NCBI GenBank assembly: GCA_944989445.1
Contig: CALYLW010001091.1
Span: 281,176 to 345,175, forward strand
Length of the DNA: 64,000 nt
Source: Ampullaceana balthica
Taxonomy: Eukaryota; Mollusca; Gastropoda; Lymnaeidae
Direction: 5' to 3'
Part shown: positions 55,541-64,000 of the stretch, one piece after another
How positions within the stretch are numbered: position 1 is the first letter of the stretch
Layout: every line of letters begins with the position of its first letter
Notes under the pieces: model-generated
What the model was told of the DNA's origin: nothing
Databases searched by the model: none
Seen by the model: only the letters and a program-made list of their open reading frames with translations
Translations under genes and position numbers: made by a program

Positions 55541-56470
55541 CAATGCTTTAGGCAGATGGCACCACAGCAGCGCCACCTTCTGAATTCCGTGGGCTAGAGA
55601 CATAGATATTATAATGTAACATGACAGAGCGCCTTGAAATACTTGCCACCAAATGCATAATTCTATTTTTTTTTAATCGACTTTGTCTAGGAAATTAATC
55701 GCACATGTTTATTAATTTGTGTACTGTAAACATCGTTTATGTACTTTAAAAAAAAGAAAAGGTGCCGTTAACTTGAACGGTATGATACCGTGCATTCTGT
55801 TACACAAATAGCTTGCACGGCTTGCATGGTCCCGTGTAAGTTAGTAAAACAAATAACTTGCACGGTACGGTAATGTTTTAATGTAAAAAATAGACAACTA
55901 AACCTAACCCTAACCTAAAACTAATAATTACAATATAATTGTAATTATAAGAATGTTAAAATGATTTAATTAGTTTTAGTCCCTGTATTAATGCATTTGT
56001 TTTTCTATTTTAATGTAAAAAAAATAGTCAACTAACCCTAACCTTGACCCTAAAACTAAAAGATCTAATTTAATCGTAATTATAATAAGAATTTGAAATT
56101 GATTTCAATATATTTGTTTTTCTATTTTAATGTAAAAAATAGACAACTAACTCTAACCCTAAAACATCTAATTTAATCGTAATTAAAAGAAGAACTATTA
56201 GTTTCAACCGAACCCATGCCTGTTCTTCAAAATTCTGTTCACCAGTCCAACTCTCAATAATGAGACCACGAAAGTTCGGTACATTAGGTCAATTTAAAAA
56301 AATTATATCAGTAGCTATTAAGTGTTCCTCTAATACCGTGTAACTTAGAAAAAAATAACTTACACGGGATGATACCGTGCAAGTTAACACTATCAAAAGA
56401 AATATCTAGAAAATGGCTGTAAAAACCTAGAAACCTAAAAAAGATCGAAACAAATCTAGATCTAGGTTGA
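55541..56470 (-). mobile_element. hAT-like element e1, reversed fragment with a nested fold-back element
   Basis: GGCAGATGGCACCACAGCAG and CGCCACCTTCTGAATTC are the reverse of the GGTGGCGCTAC block of e1. The other side (56397-56470) has AAAACCTAGAAACCTAAAAA and CTAGATCTAGGTTGAAAAAT. The 55743-56395 element separates them. Confidence 0.65.
55743..56395. mobile_element. Fold-back/MITE with GTTAACTTG(C/A)ACGGTAT ends
   Basis: The ends are GTTAACTTGAACGGTATGAT on the left and, read inward on the right, GTTAACTTGCACGGTATCAT. The motif CTTGCACGGTA and its complement occur several times near both ends, and ACGGTATGATACCGT forms a short hairpin. The middle holds about three repeats of a ~110-bp block with TTTTAATGTAAAAAATAG and CAACTAACCCTAACC. 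Possible flanks AAAAGAAA on both sides. Confidence 0.6.
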
Positions 56471-56821
56471 AAAATCTAGCACTGCTGATAGTTTATATAT
56501 TAAGGACATCTATTGAACGTATTTTCCTAGATATATAAACGTCTAAGATTGTTAAAAAAACATTGTTTTAATTGTTTAAAATAAGGTGTCTTATATATGT
56601 CAATCATTAATATTTTTGTCTTTATTATTAATTTTAATCGTTATGTTGTATATTTAATAGAAATTGAGGTCAAATTATTTTTAAAAAATAATAATTTTGA
56701 CGCTAAAAAATCATAATTGAAATAATAGATTAACTCCCTTTATACGATAACTTGATTTTTAATGCAGCAGTAACTGTTTGTGACTGTTGTTAAAACAAGA
56801 GATTATCAACACTTACCTTAC

Positions 56822-56856
<35 letters not shown>

Positions 56857-56968
56857 CACTCAGAGACATGCACACACGCGCGCGCACGCTAAAAGTGAAG
56901 AGTTTAATTTAGTAATAACATTCTTTTGAGAATTCTTATCCCCCATGCACTACTTATTAGAAAGACAC
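56471..56968 (-). repeat. Composite repeat R, reversed tail
   Basis: In reverse: TATAAACGTCTAAGATTGTT, TTATACGATAACTTGATTTT, a CA microsatellite (56821-56867), AATAACATTCTTTTGAGAAT and CATGCACTACTTATTAGAAA. Confidence 0.7.
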
Positions 56969-57440
56969 CTGGTCACTTCCCTATTACATAGATATACACA
57001 CACTCAGACACTCAGTGACACAAACTGTACAAAGTTACCTGGTCACTTCCATATCACATACACATACACACACTCAGACACTCAGTGACACAAACTGTAC
57101 AAAGTTACCTGGTCACTTCCCTATCACATACACATACACACACTCAGACACTCAGTGACACAAACTATACAAAGTTACCTGCTCACTTCCCTATCACATA
57201 CACATACACACACTCAGACACTCAGTGACACAACTGTACAAAGATACCTGGTCACTTCCCTATCACATACACATACAGACACTCAGTGACACAAACTGTA
57301 CAAAGTTACCTGGTCACTTCCCTATCACATACACATACTCAGACACTCAGTGACACAAACTGTACAAATTTACCTGGTCACTTCCCTATCACATACACAT
57401 ACACACACTCAGACACTTAGTGACACAAACTGTACAAAGT
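56969..57440. repeat. 70-bp tandem array, about seven units
   Basis: The unit has TACCTGGTCACTTCCCTATC, ACATACACATACACACACTC, AGACACTCAGTGACACAAAC and TGTACAAAGT, 70 bp. Some units are shortened (57246-57369). Other R copies have it once; the copy at 32.4 kb has it twice. Confidence 0.9.
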
Positions 57441-58540
57441 TAGTTAGAAAAAAAAGAAGTGGGCGGGGCTAGGCAGGCCTGGACTTAGAGACCCATGGCC
57501 CCTAGTTACTTTTGACATTTGGGTTCCCCGACCACCTCGAAACCATTTTTGAAATTTATCAAATTAAATTTACAGAACATAAACTTTGTTTACTGCCTTC
57601 AATTACTTTAATAAACATCAGAATAATACCCTCTATATTTCTATAGTTACATTATTCTATAAAATTTATATAATCTTACTATGAATCTTCTTCTGTGCAA
57701 AAGAACGAATGACATCATCAATTGACAGCATTAATGTACACTACAGAGAGTAAATTGAGCCTGTTCTCTTCTATGTTAGACCTTAAATAATTCTTTACTC
57801 TCTTTAGCGCTGAAAACGAGAGATTTGACGCTGTTGTGTACAACAGCATTCAGAGCGCAATTCCTACAGTTTTGTAAATATCCAAAAAGCCTTTTTCAGA
57901 TAAGTATTTGTATAGATTCAATGACGACAATGACAAAACTTTATCATTCGACGACAAATGGACTTGCAGGTGCACACACTCGTTTTACAAAGTCCTATTC
58001 CAATCCCCCAGATAAAAAGTTATAAGGTTTCTGACTGCTTCACGGATGTCTTTAGATTCCAAATGATGTAGTTTCGTAAGAAAGTCAAACTTTTTACTTA
58101 ACTCCCCATAAGCAGATCCGCGTCTCCGAATATGTAATAAGTCTTTCTATAATGACGTTATAGATGGTAACTCTAAATCTTTCCGTGCCAGAGAGTTCGG
58201 TCTCGTTTCCTTTTACTACTTCGAACTGGACTTTACGCTTACGTTTCCTCATAATTCTGTTTTCTTTTCGGAAACCCGCTTAGATTTTAAATGATATCAG
58301 ATATTGTGACACCGGTCATTTCTATTACGAATTGAAAAGAGAGGGTCATTAAATAATAGAAATTTGTTTCATAATATTTTTGAATAATGTTTTTATGTTT
58401 TAGTTAGTTTTTAGTTGTTAATTTGTTCAAGACAATTTCGGTTTTCCTTAAATTTTCTTAATTAAAGATTTTTTCTCTTAGTTAAAGTAAATCTTTACTG
58501 ATACGATTTCCGGTTTGTGAACGGTCACTATTTATACTAG
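57441..58540 (-). pseudogene. ZMYM1-like hAT transposase remnant, reversed copy
   Basis: On the minus strand the hATC motif reads SFSALKRVKNYLRSNIEENR and then LNLLSV at about 57815-57735. This is without the stop found in the 13.0-kb copy. DDVIRSFAQKK follows near 57700. Upstream on that strand are the KKFDFLTKLHHLESKD equivalent (about 58100-58050) and the KRKRKVQF-like block (58250). Left of the coding part are CTTAGAGACCCATGGCCCCT and TTTGACATTTGGGTTCCCCG, as in the other copy. Frameshifts remain. Only the C-terminal third is present. Confidence 0.7.
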
Positions 58541-58983
58541 AGCTAAGTTTTCATATATTTTCATATATTTGCCTAATTTCATAATACTAAATTCTTTTCA
58601 AACCCTTAACTAATCTTTAATTAACCAAATAATAACAATTTTAGCTGTTTAATAATATTATTTTTTGCTAAAATTACTAAAAATCCTATGTAGTTATGTA
58701 GGCGGCCATTTTATTGTTATTGTTATTAATTTTGAACTCTCCTAATCGTAACTGTTTACATAACATAAAAGCACCAATTTTATATACCTTCCAAATAAAT
58801 TTGATTACTAGGTGTAGAATTCATATTTAAATTTAATTGAACTTAATCAAATTAGAACAATTAAACACACTTTAACAAAATTATACATAACTTATAGTAT
58901 CATAATAATAATAATAATAGTAATAGTAATTAGTAATAGTCTGCCTTAAAATTAAACCTAGTCTAACAAACACTAACCCGAAA
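58541..58983 (+). other. Probable 5' region of the CR1-type LINE
   Basis: AT-rich, with an ATA/AGTAAT repeat near 58910-58945, and directly upstream of the first Met codon of the LINE frame. It is probably the LINE 5' UTR, because no other element boundary is visible. The left limit is unknown. Confidence 0.4.
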
Positions 58984-59100
58984 ATGAGAATTTTCATCTT
59001 AGTCTTAGTAATAACCACACTACTTTTAAGGACATTAATGTCAACCAACAAACATCCTAAAAATCAGAGTAATATATCAATAATTATAAACCACCACAAC
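58984..59100 (+). pseudogene. LINE polyprotein, N-terminal 39 codons
   Basis: Starts at ATG 58984 with MRIFILVLVITTLLLRTLM, a strongly hydrophobic stretch, then a polar segment ending in IINHHN. The hAT insertion follows codon 39. The frame continues at 61026 in the same phase once one ACCACAAC duplication is discounted. I chose this Met because it is the first in the frame after an AT-rich non-coding stretch. Whether the hydrophobic segment acts as a signal peptide is unknown; signal-like N-termini next to 2A motifs are known in some LINEs. Confidence 0.6.
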
Positions 59101-61025
59101 TAGGCCTGTCAACGGGTACCCGGGACCCGGGTACCCGTTGCCGTGTGATTACCCGGGTAGTAAAATTCCGCCCGGGTACCCGTGAAAATGTGGCTTCTAT
59201 GTCTATATTAACCGTAGGCCAAACTTCGGCTCCCATGCGGCTTTTTGTGTTTACATTGTGGCTTGCGAAACAATTTATCAAATGAAAATTTTTGTTTCAA
59301 ATATATGCTGTGAAGTACTTCTAAGGAGAAATATCTGTCAACGGGAAATATCTGTCAACGGGAAATAAAATACGGTCCCAATAAATACAATGTATTTTGA
59401 TATATATTTTTTTTCTCTCAACCTGAAACAGAAATCGCACAACACACTAAAAAAATGGTTCTTTAAAAGAATCGTATAACGAAAACAAAAGTCCTCTGCC
59501 AAAAAAAAATGATGGACTGCTTAGAGATGAAAGACGCTGTGTTTGTTAATAAAAAAACACTCTTGCTTTGACTAACTTTGCTTTGAAATACGCCGATTGA
59601 TACTAGCTAATATTGTTTATTTACCCCCTCTCCTCCCTTCCCTCCTATAACCCACACCCCTTACATCCGCCTTACTTCTTGTGTTCATTAACACGTGGTG
59701 ACCTAGAAAAACTGATGCTAATAATTCGTACAAGGTCGTCAGTATTTAAATTTAATAAATTGAATAGTTACTAACAGTTACTAACAGTGTAGGATGGGCA
59801 GACGTCGGCTGTGAGGATGGACTGCACAGAGATGAAAGATGCCGTGTTTGTTTTTTGTTCATTCAAACACCCTTGCTTTGAAACTAACTTTGCTTTGAAA
59901 TAGCCGACAGTGGGTCACCGATTGATACTATCTATCTAATGGCGTTTTTTCTACTCTCCCCCCCCTCTCCTCTCTTCCCTCCTATAACCCAGTGCTTCTC
60001 AAAATTTTTGTATTGCGGACCGGCAGGAATGTTTTCCATTGCATCTGGAACCGGTGCACTATTTTCCCTGTACTTACATGGTAGCGAAATGAATTATATT
60101 TCCTTTTATTTTATTTCCTTTTATTTCTTTCATTTATTTGCTTATTGTCAAAAATGACAAATTCTATAGGGTTGGTATTATTGATAGCAATTGGAGGATT
60201 ATAATTATATTTTTCTCTCCTTTCTTGATAACTTCCGCGGACCCCCACTTTGAGAAGCACTGCTATAACCCACACCCTTGCATTCGCTTGTGTTTCTTGT
60301 GTTCATTGACACGTGTTTGCCTAGCCCAAAAATTGATATTAATAATACACCCAAAGTTAACAAGATGGGTTAGACGTCGTGTGGAATCAGGCTAATCAAG
60401 TTGACAGCGACACGGCAAAATGCAACCATTGTAATTAAATTGTGTCTGTGAAGGGTGGCAACCCAACGCGATAAAACGCCATGTGAACGTTATTCATAAA
60501 ATTGATATTGATAAACAAACCGCCGATCCACCCAATATCAGAAATATTTTGGTGTCAACAAAAGCAGTACCACTGACCAAAGCACGATCACTTAAGATTT
60601 ATCGCAGTATAGCATACGTCATCGCCCTTAGCATCGACTACCGACGCCAAGTGGATATTAACATTAAAGGTATGACACTGAATGTTACGTCATTGCCGTA
60701 GACATTTTGTTTGCATGTTCAGTTTATTGTCATTTATGAGTATGACGAATGCATTTACAGCAGGAATTGAATAAAAGTTTTTAGTGCATTATAGTTAATT
60801 ATAGTGCATTAGTAATAGTATGTTACTGTAACTGGAAGCAAGCCGTTGGCTACTACTACTGTGTGAAATGAGGTGCATGGATGGTGGCTAGGTTGCATTG
60901 TATTGTATGGCGATCATGACGGGGAAAATTATGCGACGTTTAAGTTTAGAACGGGTAACCCGGGTACCCGTTCGAAATTTTCACGGGTACCCGGGCAGCT
61001 TTTTTCAACAAAATTGACAGCCCTA
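59101..61025. mobile_element. 1.9-kb hAT-like element with GGTACCCGGG ends, copy 2
   Basis: The left end is TAGGCCTGTCAACGGG and the right end, read inward, TAGGGCTGTCAATTTTG. The exact 8-bp duplication ACCACAAC lies at 59093-59100 and 61026-61033. It is nearly collinear with copy 1 (2867-4775), including the internal duplication (about 59560 and 59880) and the MITE. No coding capacity is visible. Confidence 0.93.
59990..60262. mobile_element. 273-bp hAT MITE nested in the GGTACCCGGG element
   Basis: It has the inverted ends CAGTGCTTCTCAAA and TTTGAGAAGCACTG. Perfect CTATAACC flanks lie at 59982-59989 and 60263-60270. It sits at the same position as the MITE in copy 1. Confidence 0.92.
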
Positions 61026-62032
61026 ACCACAACACAAAGCACACTGACTACAACTCTATCTTAAGCACAATAAAGGAAATCTCCTTCAAACAATGGAAAC
61101 ATAAAATATGTAGATATAGGCAAAAACACTTAATCTTAATCTTGCTTCTCTCAGGCGACATAGAGCTTAACCCAGGCTCAGTAACATCTAAATGTCAAAT
61201 TTGTATTAAGGCATGCACTAGCAAACAAGGAACCATTCAATGTGACACCTACAATGAATGGTACCACATAGCATGCCTGCATGCTAACACACCAAAGCAC
61301 ATAGCAATAGGCCTAAGAAATAAATATGCATCTTGGCACTGCATACATTGTGAGTTGCCCCAAATCAGTTCAGATTTATTTAACTATAAGGACCTGATCA
61401 CCACAAACTCTTACAGTGTTTTGGCTAATCATTTTATCAATAAACCACTAGATAAAATGAAACCTACCACACAAACCCATAAAATTACACATAAAAAATC
61501 TAATAATAATAATAATCAAAACATTCTCAAAACACTAATAGTTAATTTCCAAAGCATAAAAAATAAAATTCCTGATTTAGAACTACTTATAAACACAGAA
61601 GAACCAGACATAATTGCTGGTTCTGAAACTTGGTTGAACCCCAACATATATAACTCTGAGATTGTAAACACCAATTATAATATTTTTAGGAAAGACAGAC
61701 CAGACAATTATGGATGAGTGCTACTTGCAATTAAATCAAATATCATAGCTGAAGAAATTACTATACAGCCAAATTTTAATATAGAGTCTATTTATTGTAA
61801 AATAATTACACCAAACTCATCCCCACTTATTGTAGGCAGTATATATAGACCTCCGAATACAAACCTAGAATACATGAACAATCTTTGTAGTCAATTAACT
61901 TTCATAAAAGAGAATAATAAAAATGCAGTTCTATGGATTATGGGGGACTTTAATCTTCCAGATATAAATTGGAAAAATTATACAATTGATAACCATCAAA
62001 CTAACAAGGAAATTAATGAACACTTTCTTTAG
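61026..62032 (+). pseudogene. LINE polyprotein: 2A-like motif, PHD-type finger, endonuclease
   Basis: The frame enters from the insertion. At about 61100-61180 it reads CRYRQKHLILI, then LLLSGDIELNPGS, a 2A-like motif whose final Pro is Ser (TCA). A PHD-type finger follows (61194-61355): CQIC, then CDTYNEWYH and WHCIHC. The second Cys of the usual CDxC pair is Tyr. The AP-like endonuclease starts at about 61530: TLIVNFQSIKNKI, DIIAGSETWLNP, VGSIYRPPN and IMGDFNLPDINW, so the Asn, Glu and DFN catalytic motifs are visible. A TGA stop lies at 61715-61717 after DRPDNYG, and the frame stops at 62032 because of a frameshift. The SDH motif is in the next piece. Confidence 0.85.
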
Positions 62033-64000
62033 ACACTATAAACAACATAAACCTAGAACAGATAGTAAAAACAGCAACAAGGAAAAATAAAACACTAGAT
62101 TTATTCCTAACAAATAGACCAGGACTAGTGTTAGACTATAAAATAATTCCAGGACTGTCCGACCATGATATTGTTAGGGTCACCAATACAATAAAAACTA
62201 AAATTAATAAGATACCTAGAAGAATAATCTATCTTTGGAATAAATGTAATTCAATAAAACTACACCAATCAGCGGCTAACTTCCAACAAACTTTCCTAAG
62301 TAAATTTAACACAAATAGCCCAGTAGAAGAAATTTGGAAAGATATAAAAACAAATCTAAAAACTATAATGGATGAGAATGTTCCAACAAAACTAACATCA
62401 AATAAAATTAACAAATGCTGGTTCAATTCTAGATTGAAAAAGCTATGCAAACAAAAAGAGAACTTATTTAAGAAATATAAAGCTACCTATTCATATAGGA
62501 TACACAAACAATACTTAAAGATTAAACACTTGACACAAAAACTTAGTCGAAACCTCCAAAATGAATATATAAACAATGTAATTATCAAAGATAACAATAA
62601 AAACTTATGGTCCTTTATCAAATCTAAAAAAATGGAACCTTCAGGAATAGCCTCACTAAAAGGCTCAAATAATAAAACCTATAATGATAATGAAGCTAAA
62701 GCTAATATCCTTAACACATATTTTGCATCATCTTTTTCTGCCTCAGGCGACAAAGAAGTTTTAATAAATTTAAATAAAATGGAAGAAATAGGTAACATAA
62801 CTGTAGATGAGATAGGTATACATTCACTCCTAAAAAACTTAAAAATAAACAAAGCTACTGGCCCAGATGATTTGCCTGCAAGGTTATTAAAAGAACTAAG
62901 CAATGAACTGTCCCCAATCCTTGTAGTTCTCTTTCAAGCCTCTCTAAACCAGGGTAAAGTGCCCCAGGATTGGAAATTAGCTAACGTAACTCCACTCTTT
63001 AAGAAAGGGGATAAATCAGACCCTGGTAATTACAGGCCTGTATCACTTACTATTATCACCTGTAAATTACTAGAACACATAATATATAGTAGAATAGTTA
63101 ACCACCTTGACAAATATAATGCCCTATGCCCACATCAACACGGCTTTAGAAAAAACAGATCATGTGAAACACAATTAATAGGTTTAATAGATGAACTATC
63201 AAAAGGCTTAGACAAAAATGATCAAATAGATACAATTTTACTAGACTTCTCAAAAGCATTTGACAAAGTTCACCACCTTAGTTTACTTAAAAAACTTAAC
63301 TACTTTGGTATCTCAGGTTCCTTACATCACTGGATCCAAGACTTCCTTTTGGGCAGGGAGCAAACTGTAATAATTAATGGATCTAAATCTGCACCAATAA
63401 AGGTTAACTCAGGAGTTCCACAAGGAACTGTGCTAGGTCCCTTACTCTTTTTAATTTATATAAATGATTTACCCAACAACATCTCAACAGGTAAAAAAGT
63501 TAGGTTATTTGCTGATGATTGTATAATCTATAGAACAATTAAATCAGAACAAGATAGCAAAATTTTACAAAAAGACTTAGATGAATTGATAAAATGGGAA
63601 ACTAACTGCAGTATGTCTTTCCACCCAGAAAAGTGTCAACTGTTAAGAGTAACAAAGTAAAAGAAACAAATAAATTCAAAATATTACATTCATGGAAAAG
63701 AACTGACCCAAACTAAAGATGCAAAATACTTAGGAGTCTTGATAAATGAGAAACTATCATGGAATCCCCATGTCAATGAAGTTATTAAAAAATCAAACAA
63801 AACCTTAGGCTTTATAAAAAGAAATTTTAACAAATGTAATAGAGATATAAAACTAAAATGCTACCTCACTTTGGTGAGACCTGTACTAGAATATGCATCT
63901 TCTGTATGGGACCCATCCACCAAAGAAAACATTGATAAACTAGAACAAATTCAAAAAAGAGCTGCCAGATTCATTACTGGAGAATATTCAAAACTGACAA
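62033..64000 (+). pseudogene. LINE polyprotein: end of endonuclease and reverse transcriptase
   Basis: After the shift at about 62030 the reading gives LEQIVKTATRKNKTLDLFLT and IPGLSDHDIV, which completes the endonuclease. The RT follows: INKATGPDDLPARLL, VTPLFKKGDKSDPGNYRPVS, HGFRKNRSCETQLI, motif A ILLDFSKAFDKVHH, motif B SGVPQGTVLGPLLFLIYIND and motif C LFADDCIIY (FADD codons at 63508-63519). A TAA at 63658-63660 interrupts the frame after LLRVTK. The same frame goes on with YLGVLINEKLSWNPHV, VRPVLEYASSVWDP and QKRAARFITGEYS to the window edge. The catalytic residues are intact; the stops, shift and insertion inactivate it. Confidence 0.88.

Larger units (their letters stand above)
58984..64000 (+). 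mobile_element. CR1-type LINE with PHD finger, disrupted, 3' end outside the window
   Basis: This LINE encodes, in order, an N-terminal hydrophobic segment, a 2A-like motif, a PHD-type finger, an AP-like endonuclease and a reverse transcriptase. It is interrupted by a 1.9-kb hAT-like element at 59101-61025 with exact 8-bp duplication. The codon phase on both sides of that insertion agrees, which shows that 58984-59100 and 61026 onward belong to one element. The sequence runs past base 64000. Confidence 0.85.

Noticed and set aside
55890..56170. CTAACCCTAACC strings resembling telomeric repeats
   Set aside because: Only one or two units at a time, within an AT-rich MITE repeat block; no array of TTAGGG.

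Overview
This window looks like a gene-desert piece of an animal nuclear genome, built almost entirely of nested and decayed transposable elements and tandem arrays. I found no host gene, intron-bearing coding region, tRNA or rRNA. The DNA is AT-rich. The recognisable proteins are transposases of hAT-type DNA transposons (BED-finger/ZBED5-FAM200-like, GTF2IRD2-like, ZMYM1-like C-terminal domains) and reverse transcriptases of non-LTR retrotransposons (an L2/CR1-type, a CR1-type with PHD finger and 2A-like motif, and an RTE-like one). This mix is common in invertebrates. A mollusc or another lophotrochozoan is my best guess, but nothing here proves the taxon.

The scaffold of the window is a long composite repeat, called R here, of roughly 2.5 kb without insertions. 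In fixed order it carries: a GTCAGG..GGCCTACCATAAACAG end; a TCCTCGGGTTACG block; a block with a 31-bp CATGTGCTGG minisatellite; a GAATCTATTGACACCCC block; an ACACAAC block; a long CT tract; a GTGTCACTGAGTGTC block; a GT tract; and an AAGTTATCGT block. It reads forward across about 0.2-43 kb and in reverse from about 45 to 57 kb, with a short reversed piece at 23.9-24.4 kb. Different copies have a different internal block expanded into a tandem array: the ACACAATACA array at 11.5 kb, the 45-bp array at 25 kb, the 31-bp array at 48.1 kb and the 70-bp array at 57 kb.

Region by region. 0-9.8 kb: R broken by a hAT-like element (e1), by a 3.4-kb hAT whose transposase is itself split by a 1.9-kb hAT-like element rich in GGTACCCGGG, and by an RTE-like LINE that carries a 575-bp hAT MITE. 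9.8-13.4 kb: a 55-bp minisatellite, the ACACAATACA array and a ZMYM1-like transposase remnant. 13.6-15.8 kb: an L2/CR1 LINE on the minus strand. 16.2-24 kb: e1, a ZBED5-like hAT cut by a three-monomer higher-order satellite, and a GTF2IRD2-like hAT with a 172-bp MITE. 24-36.8 kb: R with the 45-bp array, two tandem MITE dimers, a 2.8-kb hAT-like element and a deleted BED-finger hAT. 37-42.8 kb: ACTAGTAGACC-type elements with a near-identical 1.8-kb duplication. 43-49.8 kb: e1 with a hAT fragment, then reversed R with a third GGTACCCGGG element. 49.8-58.5 kb: LINE fragments, the second GTF2IRD2-like hAT, fold-back elements, reversed R and a second ZMYM1-like remnant. 58.5-64 kb: a CR1-type LINE broken by a second full GGTACCCGGG element and running off the window.

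The elements do not form a pathway; they record layers of insertion. Several layers can be ordered from 8-bp target duplications and from paralogous empty sites inside the window. All protein-coding pieces carry stops, frameshifts, truncations or insertions, so none looks able to move on its own.
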